Shown piece by piece: positions 1-11,199 of a stretch of 64,000 nucleotides of DNA. Under the pieces are notes generated by a model. It saw only the letters and a program-made list of their open reading frames with translations, made no database searches and was not told the DNA's origin. Origin of the DNA: Poa pratensis. Its lineage: Eukaryota; Streptophyta; Magnoliopsida; Poales; Poaceae. The DNA lies in contig CAMZMU010000040.1 of NCBI GenBank assembly GCA_947311845.1, positions 61,005,901-61,069,900 of the forward strand, written 5' to 3'. The first letter of the stretch is position 1, and every line of letters begins with the position of its first letter. Made by a program: the position numbers and the translations under genes.

Positions 1-230
1 CGTAACGTCGAGTTGTATGGTGCCTTCTGGGCTTATTGCTTTGCCTGGGACGATACCGTGAAAGGTATTTGAGGATTTTGGCAGGTTTTCGACTGACCTG
101 TTCATTTTGCGGAGCGTATCCGCGAAGATGATGTTTATGCCGCTGCCACCATCCATGAAGACCTTGGACATGGCGTAACCTCCAATTTGGCGTCGAGTAC
201 CAGAGCAGAGTGCCCTGGACGAACTACCGA
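1..230 (-). pseudogene. Retrotransposon aspartic protease, N-terminal part
   Basis: Reading the minus strand leftward from about 230 gives GGYAMSKVFMDGGSGINIIF and then ADTLRKMNRSVENL. This matches the retropepsin-like segment of plant Ty3/gypsy polyproteins, where the active-site Asp lies in a D-G-G-S-G motif. It follows the gag tail in the right order and is cut by the window edge. Downstream pol cannot be seen. Confidence 0.7.
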
Positions 231-285
231 TGGTGGGTGGTCCTCTCTGCTGAAGCTTATTGCAGTTTCGGATCCCTTCAAGAAT

Positions 286-2756
286 TCAGTTAGCAGGAGG
301 TGACATGACCGCCATATTTACTTGTCGAGTGCGAAGTTTTTGCTCCCTGTTGGAAGGGCGACCTTTCTGTATCATGTACATCTGCCCTTGGGGCGGAGGG
401 TACTGAGGTTCGTCCACCCGAGGTACGGGTTGTATGGCACCCGCGATATTTCCGCCTGCGGCAGGCTGTGGTGGTGGAGGTGGTGCCATCAGAACGGGCA
501 CATTGTTTGGCTGAGGCACAGGTGCAGGTGCGGGTGCGTGTGCGGCTGTTGCCTTTCTGAGTTGCATGTATTCGGATGCTAGTTGGTCGAATTCTCTGCA
601 GTTTCTCATCGAGTGATTGGAGCGCAATTTTCCGTCTTCCCCTTTGTACTGGTGGAATCTGCAATCAGCATCCATCTTGTCATCGAATGATCGCCGCTTT
701 GTGCGTCGGAGCGCGTCTTGCGCCAATCTTTCTTCTTGTAGCTGTCGCTGCGTTGGTTGCGGTCGCTTCTGTCTTGGTCGTTGCGGGTGTGGAGAATCCA
801 GCCGCCATGAATTCGAGTCTGTCGTCGTAATGACGTTTTGAACGTTTGCGCCTCCGATCGTCTCTGTACGAGTCCCTGCGGCTTCGACTGCCGCTATCAT
901 GATTGTCACGGGGTGAGGACCCGCGTGTGGTACGCGCCATGTCTTCTCCGTCTGCCCACTCGGTCGCGATCTTCAGGAGATTAGCCACAGAGGTTGGCTT
1001 TTGGCGACCAACTGCTTCATTGAAATCTCGCCTGGCGAGGCCCATGATGAAGGCATCCATGGCCATATCTTCTGAAATTACTCCAACTGAGTTGCGTATC
1101 TCAGTCCATCGTCGGATGTATGATCTCAACGTTTCGTCCGACCGTTGAATGCAGGCTCTCAGTTCTTCGAACGTTTTTGGTCGCTCACATAGAGGCTCGA
1201 AATTTTTGATGAAGTCTGCGCGGAAGTGATCCCACGAGTCGTATGTTGATGGAGGTAGAGCTTTGAGCCAGTCGCGGGCTGTGCCTTCGAGCATGAGTCG
1301 TATGTATTGCATGGCTGTGATATTCGTGCCTCGCTGGCACGTGACAGCCAGTCTGTAGTCTTCCAGCCATCCTGAAGGTTCCTATCGACCCGTGTATTTG
1401 GGCTGTTCAGATGTGAGTTTGAACCCTTTGGGCATCCGTGTCTCGCGGACGCGTCGAGTGAAGCACAGAGCTCTGTGTGGCTCAGGCTCCTGACCAGAGT
1501 ACGAGTCGCTACTGTAAGATCTGCGTGATCTGCTTCTGGACCTGCGCCGACGTGAGCCACTCCTTTCCTTCGAGTGGTGACTGCGACCACTGCGATTATG
1601 TTCTTCACGACGCGGGTTTATTATGGCACGGTCTCGACTCCCTCCTGGAGTTTTTGGGATTTGGCGTATGGCCTTCGCCGCTAAGGCGAGTGATTTGATC
1701 TGTTGGCGATATAGTTTTGCATTGGGTCATCCGCTGGAGGCTTGATTGCCTCTAGGTATGCTGCAGCAGTAAAGAGGGCACCCGCAGCTGTTTTGGGTAC
1801 TGTCACTCCCTCTTCGTCGAATGTCATGAAAGAGTGGCCTAAGTTGCGGGTGAGTGCTGCCCTCTCATCCTCCGTGAGGCGTGACAGCCTTGATCTTGGT
1901 CTTGTGTCTGCTCGCCCGGTGGAGCTCAGGGAGAGCTGTCTTCGTCGTGCACTCGACAAGCTAGCCTGCTTTTTACGTTCTTCGAGTGTTGCTCTTATCT
2001 GCTGCAGTCGAAGTGATTCCTGCCAGTTGAAGTACTGGAAGGTCAACATCTCCTCTCGTGTTGCGTCCACTGGCATCATTGTGCACTCCTTGATGACTTT
2101 ATCTGCTTTTGCTGCCATCTCAGCAGTAATTGTGAGATTTGTGACTCCATCCGACATAGTAACTGTGCACGGGAATTCTGTAGGCCTGCGACTGGCCGCA
2201 ACATCAGATGATTCTGCGGCGAAGGCAAAGTAGACCTGCTGGGGTATCACCCGAGGGTATGTGTATGTGTTTTCGAGTCCCGTCATGGACTCGACGTCTT
2301 CATCGATACTCATATCAGAGTCAGTATGCCAGTCGAACAGCCCATCTGGGCGAAGCTCGCCGTCGACGTGTTCATCGCCTATGCTCATCTCGGTGTCGCT
2401 GAAGTTTTATGGATCTCGAAGTCGAGGTTATTGTTGGTGCAGATCTCGGAGTCGACGTGGTTGTCGATATGAGTTTCGGGCTCATCGAAGTCGCTGAGGG
2501 AGATCCCGCAGTCGAAGGTATACTCGAGTGGAAGATTGAGCTCGCGATCGTTTGTGCGGTATGCTGATTCAGCCTCCTCACCTTGGAGTTCTTTCGCAAG
2601 GAACTCGTTGATCTCTCGAGTTGACATGGTTGTTGCAGACGAGCAGGCTTGAAGGATCGACGATGGTATGGACGCAGTTGATGGATCTGCAGCCGAAGGA
2701 GCCGCAATCGATGGAGCCTCGGGTGTGGAAGTCGCGAGTTGGCGTGGATCTGTCAA
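286..2756 (-). pseudogene. gag pseudogene of the gypsy element (frameshifted)
   Basis: The plausible start is at 2756 (MTDPRQLATSTPEAP). Reading continues in one frame to about 2385, in a second over 2388-1681, in a third over 1312-680, and in a fourth over 909-286. The 1312-680 part is a typical retrotransposon gag domain (LEGTARDWLKALPPSTYDSW, later RADFIKNFEPLCERP and SYIRRWTEIRNSV). The last part has a C-x2-H then H-x4-C spacing like a degenerate zinc knuckle (DADCRFHQY ... HSMRNC), followed by a proline-rich linker. Gag would form the virus-like particle that packages element RNA. The frame changes are visible in the bases. Exact breakpoints are inferred. Confidence 0.8.
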
Positions 2757-3089
2757 GTCCTACATACCAAGCTTGTTTACGAAAAAATTGAACGAACCAA
2801 CGGTTAAACCCAAACCTGACTCGAGATCAGCGAACGTCTCCTGGAATTCTGGCGAGTGTGGCTCGAAATTCATTAGAGGATCTGATGTGCTTTTTGCAGG
2901 TGAAGTTGGCGTGCTGCCGTTCGTCGAGTGAGTCGGCGAGTTGCCGTGTGCCGCCCGAGTCGGCGAGTTTTGGTTTGTTGATGCAGCCGGCGAGTTGCCG
3001 TTTGTAGATGCGATCGGAGAGTCGCCGTTTTCGATGGAACCGAAGAAACCGTGAGTCCAGCACTATTCTTTCCCACAGACGGCGCCAAT

Positions 3090-3723
3090 TGACGAGGGGT
3101 TAACTCATCAAATCCCATGGTTAAGGACCTAGGGTTGAGATTACGAGGGAGAGAACATGGTAGAGCTGGTAATTTCGTCGGCTGACAAGCAAAAGCAGCG
3201 ATTTTACCCAGGTTCAGGTTTCCGGAGAGTAACAGCTTACTTTCTGCTTGTCTGGTATTGATCTGGTGTGTATATGCGAGCTACAATGGGGTCCCGGCGA
3301 GATGTCGATCTCGCTAGGGTTTTGGTGGTTCGAGTATTGCCTGTCCTGGATCGGCGGCCCTCCCAGCCCTTATATAATAGGCTGGGTCTCGGGAGTTCGC
3401 AACCGACTCAGATTACATGTAAGGAAAGTCTAAACCGACTATGCCTATGTCTAATGTTGGAGGGTACTCTATCTTGTTGGGCCTTTCGTCATAGGCTTCA
3501 TGTAGGCTCTTGATAGTTGAGACTTAGTCGATACGTGCACCAGGTACCCTTATGGTAGGGTACCCGGGATGTATATCCTTGTCACCTATGTTTCAGTGCT
3601 GCGACAGACTAGATCTGAGTGCCATCCACGATAGTCGTGTAGTTCCTCACTGACTGGCCAGGTACGTGCCAAGTAAGTCCCAATTATAATTATTAGACCT
3701 CTGCTTCATCTTGCTGCCAAACA
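3090..3723 (-). repeat. 5' LTR of the gypsy element
   Basis: On the minus strand the LTR would begin TGTTTGGCAGCAAG near 3723 and end ...CCCCTCGTCA at 3090, directly before the primer-binding site. The inner end is fixed by the primer-binding site. The outer end is inferred from a TG dinucleotide, because the other LTR lies outside the window. Length is about 634 bp. Confidence 0.65.
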
Positions 3724-4437
3724 GTCCCGCCGGAGCTGTTATCAATTAAGTCGATGCACTTAGGACTGAATCTGTTTTCTCTCTGCAGGAGCAGTGTATT
3801 TCCTCACCGGCACATTTTGTTGTGATTTTCTTATAGCTTTGAAGTAGCAAAAAATCAACGAGGAGCCTGACGAGTTCCCTCATACCGTTGTTCATACATC
3901 CCAGCACACTTGATTTTGGCACCTCATTAGCAAACTCTGTCTTGATCTTCATTGCCATCTCAAAAAGTGACTACCTTGACTATAAATTGTACATGTTATT
4001 TCCCATTTTATTAGTGGTCACCATATGTATTAGGTATATTGCTACCTCCAAAATGTTACAGAAATTGCAGACTCTACATCCTCACACTCTGCTAGAAACT
4101 CTCACCTCTCTGTAGCTGTAGTTGGATGTGTGAAGTGTTGCTGCGACATGATATGTGCGAACTGCCTTTTATCAGCGAATGAAAGCCTTCAGATTTTTCT
4201 TTGAAATTTGCATATCTCTTATGATGGATTTTGTTTGTCAAGTATCTTTCACCTGCTAATACTTTTTTTTGCTCATATTTACTGATGGTCTATGTCTACT
4301 ATCTTGGGCAGGTTTACTAGTTTATTGACATCATCATGGTTGTTGTTCCATGAATTATGCGTGGTGTGTGGCTGCTGCTCTATTTAGTTTAGGCTATCAC
4401 CTTTGTTTGTTTCTCTTCAGTATAATCTTTGCACCCC
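3724..4437. other. Intergenic, no gene recognised
   Basis: This AT-rich stretch lies between the gypsy LTR and the CACTA insertion. The small open frames here have no recognisable domain and no splice context that I can defend. It continues after the CACTA element at 7000. Confidence 0.5.
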
Positions 4438-4754
4438 CGCCACTACTAGAAAAAGGACCTCTAGTCGCGGTTCCAGAGCCCCTTTAGTCGCGGCTGGGCA
4501 ACCGCGACTAAGCAGGCGGGACTAAAGCCCCCCCCCCCTTTAGTCGCGGCGGATTCCGAACCGGGACTAGAGGTCCCTCCACGTGGGGACGTGGGGACGT
4601 GGTGTGTTGGGACCTTTAGTCCCGGTTGGTAGCACCAACCGGGAAGGGTTTTTGGGTTTTTTTTTTCGATTTAATTGCAGGGTTTAGGGTTTATATATGC
4701 CGGGGTTTGGTTATAGGTTCCCGTGTCCCATGTCGTAACCGTGGTTTCACTAGT

Positions 4755-4995
4755 AACCCTTCCTGTAACGGTAACCGGTAACCGTTACGGTGACGGTGAC
4801 CGTTACGGTGACGGTTACGGTAACCGTTACGGTAACGGTGACGGTTACCGTAACGTTTTCCACGTCGTAACCGTTCCCGTGTCGTATGAAGTCGATGCAC
4901 ATATTTATAACACATACAATTAAATTAAGTAATACAATTAAATTAAGTAATACTTTGATGCACATATTTATAACACATATTTTCCACGTCGTAAC
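4755..4995. repeat. GTTACGG/GTGACGG short tandem array and direct duplication
   Basis: About 4755-4850 is an array of 6-bp units alternating GTTACG and GTGACG with self-complementary stretches such as GGTAACCGTTACGG. Beyond it, a block (GATGCACATATTTATAACAC near 4893 and again near 4955) and the motif CCACGTCGTAACCGTTCCCG (near 4860 and 4985) are duplicated. Read on the minus strand, the array encodes a Thr-Val repeat tail on the transposase fragment, which looks like replication slippage and not a functional domain. Confidence 0.75.
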
Positions 4996-5039
4996 CGTTC
5001 CCGTGTCGTGACCGTTCCCGTGTTCCAGTATGGTACCGA

Positions 5040-5535
5040 GCTTTTTCTGGCCATCTGTACAAGTTGGGTACAACAATTTGGTGTGATCGGCTAACATGCG
5101 CTCCAACTTCAACCTCTCGTTTTCACTTCCACAGTCCATTTGTGCATCATGAATGGCCTGACGAAGATCATCGTCAGGCTCATCTTTTTTTTCATCCTCT
5201 TCAACTTCGTCTTCCCCCATTGAAGTACCACCGTGTTCATCGAACATAGGATAGTTGTCATTTTCCTCTTCTTCTTCATTCTCTTCCATTATAACCCCTG
5301 TTTCTCCGTGCCTGGTCCAACAATAATAACCACGCATGAAACCATTTTGCAACAGGTGTTGGTGAAGCTTGGCTGAGGAAGGGTAATCCTTCTTATTCTC
5401 ACAGAGACTGCATGGACAACACATAAAACCATTTTTTCGCTTGCTTATCTCGGCCACAGTGAGAAATTCATGCATGCCCTTAAGGAAATCGTCAGAAACT
5501 CGGGAACCGTACATCCATTGACGTCTCATCTGCAT
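5040..5535 (-). pseudogene. CACTA transposase-associated domain fragment
   Basis: The minus-strand frame begins near 5535 (MQMRRQWMYGSRVSDDFLKG) and includes a Cys-rich motif (CCPCSLCENKK) and HQHLLQNGFMRGYYCWTRHG. This resembles the transposase-associated N-terminal domain of plant CACTA transposases (Pfam Transpos_assoc, from memory). An acidic region follows (EENEEEEENDN, DEVEEDEKKDEPDDD), then the frame runs into the Thr-Val slippage array. The catalytic DDE-containing core of the transposase is absent, so it cannot act alone. Confidence 0.75.
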
Positions 5536-5662
5536 TATGCATGCCAGTAATGAATAGATAAGTGACCATAATAATTCTTACAAGTTCTTCAAGCAAAGTA
5601 GAGTGGCGACAAATGTAATACATTGTAGCATTAAATATTCATTAATTTAAACTAACATAGAA

Positions 5663-6034
5663 CTATCTAAAGAATTTAAATCCAACAACAAATGCGAACA
5701 TAATCGCAACTAAGGTCATTATTGAACCAACAGCATAATGATACCAAGCCTCTTGACTAATGGCATAACTTCTAATTTTTTTAAGCTTCAAGCGCATCGC
5801 ATCCAACTTGATCTCGTAAGCATCAACGACGTCGGCAAGCTTCGAGCGCATCCCATCCAACTTGATCTCGTAAGTATCGACGACGTCGGCAAGCTTGAAC
5901 TGGTGTTCATCGATGATGTTGGCAAGCTTGACCTCCAATTTCCTCTTCTCTTCTTGGCGGAGATCTTCACTTATTTTTAATTTAGCTTTCAAATCATCGT
6001 TCTCTTTCACAAAAAATTCAATAATAGGGTCCAT
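5663..6034 (-). CDS. Small coiled-coil protein with C-terminal membrane segment, inside the CACTA element
   Basis: This is a 123-aa open frame. Residues about 10-95 are Lys/Glu/Leu-rich with heptad spacing. They contain an 18-residue unit repeated in tandem (KLADVVDTYEIKLDGMRS, then KLADVVDAYEIKLDAMRL). Residues about 98-120 form a hydrophobic segment (VGSIMTLVAIMFAFVVGFKF), so a tail-anchored coiled coil is the best structural description. I do not recognise a family. It may be an accessory ORF or a captured host exon. It has no visible frame disruption, but whether it is expressed is unknown. Confidence 0.45.
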   Translation of the reverse strand: MDPIIEFFVKENDDLKAKLKISEDLRQEEKRKLEVKLANIIDEHQFKLADVVDTYEIKLDGMRSKLADVVDAYEIKLDAMRLKLKKIRSYAISQEAWYHYAVGSIMTLVAIMFAFVVGFKFFR

Positions 6035-6999
6035 TGGAATTTCCGGTTCAACGACCTTCTAGACAAATATATATTTATGTCAAAGTTGGTCGGCATGATT
6101 GTCATAAACACGAAACGAAACAAATATATAGTTATTAACAGTCATACCACATCCGAATAATAGAACGGACGAGAGCCGGTGGGGGTATTTGTGAAAACCA
6201 TGGCACTATATATATATAAAAAACAATTATACAACTTATACAAAAAAACAAATAATTATGGAACAAAATCATACAACAAAGATTTTTTTTTAAATAAAAA
6301 AGAAGGCTCACCTAGGTGGTGTCGGTGACAAGACGGCGCGGTCTATCGACGACGGTGAGGACGTGAATGTTGTGACACTGAAATACAAAAACATAATTTA
6401 GTTTAAGCTCAAACTGAATAAACAAAATTGAGCTAAATAAGCAAAATGAGCTAACTTAGGCATTTCATCAAACACCTACCTAGCACTAGAAATATAAAAT
6501 GAGCTAAATAAGCTAAACAACTAAAGAAACGGGCGCCGGAAGAGAGAGTTTGCAGTTGCTAACCCTTGGATAGATGCACCGCCGTCAATCTTAACAAATG
6601 GGGCAAAAAATCGTGGAAGAAATCGAGCTCGGTGGAGAGAAAATGGAGATGAAACTCGAGCTCAAAATGGCCATGACTGGCTCGGGGTGGAAGATATAGG
6701 GACCTGCAGTCCCGGTTCTAGCCACGAACCGCGACTAAAGGTGACCCTTTAGTCGCGGTTCGTGGCTGGAACCGCGACTAAAGGTCCTCGCGCGGGCCCC
6801 GCGCGGCCGCCGGCCGCTAAAGCCGCAGGCCGAGGACCTTTAGTCGCGGTTCCAGCCACGAACCGCGACTAAAGGTCCCGCACCAACCGGACACCTGTCC
6901 TAGCCGTTGGAGATGTCGGAGCCGGATCCCTCTAGTCGCGGTTCGGAAAGGAACCGTGACTAAAGGTCCGGCTCTATTGCCTCTTTTCTACTAGTGCGC

Positions 7000-8394
7000 C
7001 TCCCCCACCATTGTTATATCTGTTTTCAGGATCCTAATTGTTTTTATGATAATTTATTTTATTTTCTTGAATACAGCTCACCTTTCCCCTCTAGATCATT
7101 ATTTGCAGGTACGTGTTTATCAAACACCAACACGGACAGTGATGTTTCTCGGATGAATCTGGCTCCAGTCATGTCCTTCCTCCATTTATTCGAAATCAGC
7201 TTTCTCTCAGAGGCACATATATTATTTGGTATTTTATTACACACTTATTTTTTTACCTATAGTAAGCTAACGAGATGGTATTATTTCCTGTGCATGTATT
7301 AATTAATGTTTACATTATTGTTTCAACTTCTAAATCTTGAGTCGCATTTTCTAAATATACAAAAATTCATTTTTGTCTGTCGTTTGGACAGGGGTAATTT
7401 TTTTTGCAAGTCAGAATACGGGTATCCTTTTTTCCAATGATTTCTCAGTGGAAAGAAGTTATTACAACAGAACACAGGAAAGAGCGAGTTTTTCACCATC
7501 ACGAAACCCGTCGTGTTTGCACGATCTCGAGACATACACTATGTGCCGATAACCTCACAAAACTAAGTTATATGACCACGTATCAATGTTGATTATTTGA
7601 AACTAATTGAATTTTGCTTCCTGTATCAAATATCAAGTATACTAGGATTATCCATATTTGCATTTACCATGTTTGCATCTGTTGATATAACTTTTAATTT
7701 GTATGTTGGTGTGTGAACATTTAATTTATTAATTTTGTCATTACATGCTATAGTTACTCAAATTTGACAAGAAATTTCACGGCATCCGACTAGAATGTGT
7801 TAATGCCGGTAGAATCCTAATTTTACGATACTACTAAAAATATGATAGGACCAATTAAGACATTCGTCTAGAACACATTAGGCATTTTAAACACAGGTTG
7901 CTGATTCTGATTTATACAACCTTGCTTCTTGGCATGCACTAGCAATAGAAAGAGTCAGTAATAATTTTGTAAACTATTCCCCTTGTCGTTCTGTTATTTG
8001 ACATGGCTACCGCGAAAGAGGAAGGTAGAGTTCTCATTCATATTTTGTTGACAAACATGACTCAGCAGAATCTGCGTCTAAACTCAGTTGGTCTCTGAAG
8101 AAGCAGTTGTCCTTCGATACCCGAGGAAGTGCCGGGGAAGACAAAGGAGCTGGGCATTGAGTCTTATCTATATCGTAAATTATTTAGAGCATCATTGCCT
8201 GTGATTGTTGAATTTGCACAAACAATGTAAGTGGTTATTGATAATTATGTGAATACGGTACAATGGATGAGTATATATTGTGATTCATTATTGTTTTGAG
8301 TTCATTTTGAGATGTAGTACCATGGATGATTTTGTGAATATGTTAGTGTTTCGAACTCTATTTGCTTACTGTTGCTTTTTTGATACGTGCATCT
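7000..8394. other. Intergenic, no gene recognised
   Basis: This AT-rich sequence continues the region interrupted by the CACTA element. Open frames are short, lack recognisable domains and occur on both strands. I see no RNA gene or promoter that I can support. Confidence 0.5.
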
Positions 8395-8708
8395 TTTTTT
8401 TGGGGGTGGGGGCACCTTCTCGGTGTCAAGTGCCTTTAAAAGAAAAAAATCCGGGCATTTTTCAAAGTGCCTCTATTTGGTTTTTGGGGAACTTTTATGA
8501 AATGTCTCTTTCAAGATTTTGAGGGATTTCCCTAAGTGCCTCTTATATTGATATGACATTTTGGGGCATTTTTTGAAAGTGTCATAAGTAGTTGTAAAGA
8601 TACATGTAAAGGTGATAATTCTAAAGTGTCCCAAATTGTCTTTCGAGACACAAAATTCAAATTTAGGGGCACTGCAAAATGCCCCAAACACTCTATCGTG
8701 ATGTAGTG
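8395..8708 (-). mobile_element. CACTA-type terminal fragment
   Basis: The minus strand begins CACTACATCACGATAGAGTG at 8708. It then shows repeated short motifs of the kind AAGTGCCTC and GGGGCACTT, as CACTA subterminal regions do. No matching opposite terminus is visible before the G-rich stretch near 8400, so this is a truncated end or a very short derivative. Confidence 0.5.
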
Positions 8709-8869
8709 TAACATGCATGGCTCAGCCAGGTAGAAAGTTTCCCCCGAAACAATAAGCTTCTACAACACATAAAATTTGTCATTTGATAGCTCATCTTTCG
8801 ATCGCCATGAATCGTCAGCTAGCTAGCATCTTCACTAGTACAATCGATTTGTCCTCAACGTCTTAGCTA

Positions 8870-9017
8870 CTCCCTCCGTTTCGAATTATAAGATGTTTTA
8901 GCCTTTTTCTGATTCACATGTATCTAGACGTATTTCTATGCATAGGTTCACTGATTTAGTCCATATGTAGCTCACATTCAAAAAGCTAACACATCATATA
9001 ATTTGAAACAGAAGGAG
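8870..9017. mobile_element. Stowaway MITE
   Basis: It starts CTCCCTCCGTTTCGAATTAT and ends in the complementary AATTTGAAACAGAAGGAG. TA dinucleotides flank it at 8868-8869 and 9018-9019. Length is 148 bp. TIR sequence, size and TA duplication all fit the Tc1/mariner-derived Stowaway class common near grass genes. Confidence 0.9.
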
Positions 9018-9351
9018 TAGTTAGCAATGGATGAAAGTGAATAAGGGGATTATACAGTCATCAACTATAGCTATAAATAGGGCCATACAAAAATAAGAGC
9101 AACTTGGTTTTCGGTTCTTGTAAACTAATAGCGTGATACGTTGGCATCCATTAAATATTAGCACTCTCAAATTTGAACTAATTAGGAAAGCACGATTGAA
9201 CTTGGATCCGTCTCGACCGATGGATGAAGGGGCAAGAGACTTCACAAAATGACCAAGTATACAAGTTCTTTCTTTATGTGGAGCACGTTTCATGGGAGGA
9301 GGCCTGCAGTTGGGATGGGACACATGACTGGTGACATGCCCATCCCACTTA

Positions 9352-9540
9352 CTCCCTCCGTTCGGAAAAGGATGTCACAAAAATGGTCTAGCATTCTTGG
9401 CATCGCAATATTTTCATCGAGCTGCGTTAAAACAAACGTTCAACACACGTGTTTTTCGAGGATATGATGTTCTATCCTCCCCATTATCAGCATCTCCTAG
9501 ATTGGATTTTGAGTGTTGCTTCCGCATGTGAGAGAACTTT
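9352..9540. mobile_element. Stowaway-like remnant
   Basis: The CTCCCTCCGTTCGGAAAAGG start near 9352 matches the Stowaway terminal motif. I cannot find a convincing complementary right end, so the copy is truncated or diverged. The right boundary given is a guess. Confidence 0.35.
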
Positions 9541-9713
9541 TTTCTATCGCGGATACTTGTACAGCTAATTAAAGTGTTAATCTATTTGTGAGCCGCCCAA
9601 CTAGCATTCCTGGCATCGCCCCTGGTACCCAACTTGCGCTCGGCCTTGTCTCGTCCTGGCTAGGCTGATGATGACCATATACATCACCTCGACTAGCTAG
9701 ACCTCGATGTTAC

Positions 9714-9723
9714 CCTATATAAT
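9714..9723 (+). promoter_or_regulatory. Putative TATA box of the polyketide synthase gene
   Basis: CCTATATAAT lies about 90 bp upstream of the ATG at 9810. This allows a transcription start near 9745-9755 and a short 5' leader. Position and composition fit a plant TATA box. No transcript evidence was used. Confidence 0.5.
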
Positions 9724-9809
9724 CCCACGAAATGTGCCCTGCATGTAATATCCCGTACGTAGCATTCCAAAAACTAGATTCACTCCACGTACGTACGAGC
9801 TAGACCAAG

Positions 9810-11089
9810 ATGGCACTGCTTGGAAACCTAACCGCAATTCCCACGGCCACCGTTCTGCGCCAGATGCGGCAGGCGCAGCGCGCTGACGGCCCGGCGTCGG
9901 TGCTGGCCATCGGAACGGCGAACCCGGCGAACTGCGTGCGGCAGGACGAGTACGCGGACTACTACTTCCGCGTCACCCACAAGGAGCACCTCACCAAGCT
10001 CAAAGCCAAGCTCAACAGAATCTGTAAGTTTGATTCTCTCAAATGCACGCGCTCACTTGCTTCCTTTCATTGCATGGTTCACTTGCTAACGTATAACGTT
10101 TTTCAGGTCACAGATCGGCCATCACGAAGCGCTACTTCCACCACACCGAGGAAATGCTGCAACAGCACCCGGAGCTCATCGACCGCACGTTGCCGTCTCT
10201 AGATGCCAGGATGGACATCGCGGCCACCGCCGTTCCCGAGCTCATGGCCGCGGCCGCGCGCAAGGCCATAGCCGAGTGGGGCCGCCCGGCCGCCGACATC
10301 ACCCACATCGTCGTCACCACCTACTCCGGCGGCCACATGCCCGGCGTCGACCTCCTCCTGGCCTCCCTCCTCGGCCTCGACCCGTCCGTCCGCCGCACCA
10401 TGCTTTACCTCAATGGCTGCTCCAGCGGGTCCGCGGCGCTACGCGTCGCCAAGGACATCGCCGAGAACAACCGCGGCGCCCGCGTTCTCGTCGCATGCGC
10501 CGAGCTAGCCATCATCTTCTTCCGAGCCCCCCACGAGGCCCACATCGACACCATCATCATACAGGCCCTGTTCGGAGACGGAGCGGGCGCCGTGATCGTT
10601 GGCGCCGATCCCGACATCTCCGTCGAGCGCCCGGTGTTCGAGATGGTGGCCGCCTCCCAGACTGTGATACCTGAGACTGACCACGCCGCGGCGGGAAAGC
10701 TCCGCGAAGACGGGCTCGTCTTCAACCCTTCCTTTGAGATGCCGGCGCTCATCCGGGAAAACATAGAGCTGAGCATGACCAACGCGCTCGGGCCGCTCGG
10801 CTTGAGCGGGTGCTGGAACGACCTTTTCTGGGCGGTGCATCCTGGCGGGCGGGCGATCCTGGACAGCGTGGAGGCGGGGCTCGGGTTGGAGCCCAAGAAG
10901 TTGGCGGCGAGCCGACATGTACTGAGCGAGTACGGGAACATGTCAGGGCCGACAGTGATCTTCGTGCTCGACGAGATGCGGCGCCGCCGCCACGAGCAAG
11001 CGTTCGGGGGTCACGGTCTGGGTGTATTGCTTGGGCTCGGACCGGGGGTGACGGTTGAGACCATGGTGTTGCAGGCCAGTGGTAGCTAA
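9810..11089 (+). CDS. Type III polyketide synthase, chalcone/curcuminoid synthase family
   Basis: Exon 1 is 9810-10023 and exon 2 is 10107-11089, joined across an 83-bp GT-AG intron that splits a Cys codon (T|GT). This is the conserved intron site of plant chalcone synthase genes. The joined frame gives 398 aa without interruption, normal for the family. Catalytic residues are present: Cys176 (LYLNGCSSG), His316 (FWAVHPGG) and Asn349 (EYGNMSG); the C-terminal GPGVTVET loop is also seen. The enzyme would condense CoA starters with malonyl-CoA in the cytosol. Exon 2 is strongly GC-rich, as in many grass genes. By overall resemblance I place it nearer rice curcuminoid or bisdemethoxycurcumin synthase-like enzymes than true chalcone synthase. 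Tyr144 and Phe209 differ from what I recall in rice CUS, so substrate and product remain open. A Helitron begins 110 bp after the stop. Confidence 0.93.
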
Positions 11090-11199
11090 GCAAACTACCG
11101 TTGAAGGCTGAAAAGCTAAGCTTGTCTTACATGGAGTGGTTTACGTCAGATGTCACCCCAGCCTCTTGCATCAAAACAATTTATATGGCCTTTATTATT

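Larger units (their letters stand above)
1..3089 (-). mobile_element. Decayed Ty3/gypsy LTR retrotransposon, internal region
   Basis: The internal part of an LTR element lies on the minus strand and runs off the left edge of the window. A primer-binding site (minus strand TGGCGCCGTCTGTGGGAA, plus 3070-3087) sits two bases inside the LTR that starts at 3090. Reading leftward come a gag leader, a gag domain, a gag tail and the start of an aspartic protease, which is the order expected for Ty3/gypsy. The coding is split over at least four frames, so the copy is dead. Reverse transcriptase and integrase would lie beyond the window. I do not assign a family name. Confidence 0.85.
4441..6996 (-). 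mobile_element. CACTA (En/Spm) transposon with TSD CGC
   Basis: The left terminus starts CACTACTAGAAAAAGGACC at 4441. The right end at 6996, reverse complemented, starts CACTAGTAGAAAAGAGG. Both are flanked by the 3-bp duplication CGC (4438-4440 and 6997-6999), the size typical of CACTA elements. Subterminal repeats built on TAGTCGCGGTTC and its complement occupy 4461-4640 and 6700-6960 in both orientations; these are transposase-binding arrays in this superfamily. The 2.55-kb body keeps only a transposase N-terminal fragment and a second small ORF, both on the minus strand. It is therefore an internally deleted, non-autonomous copy. Confidence 0.93.

Noticed and set aside
10405..10941. 178-aa minus-strand frame opposite the polyketide synthase
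   Set aside because: Antisense shadow of a GC-rich coding exon with no domain of its own.
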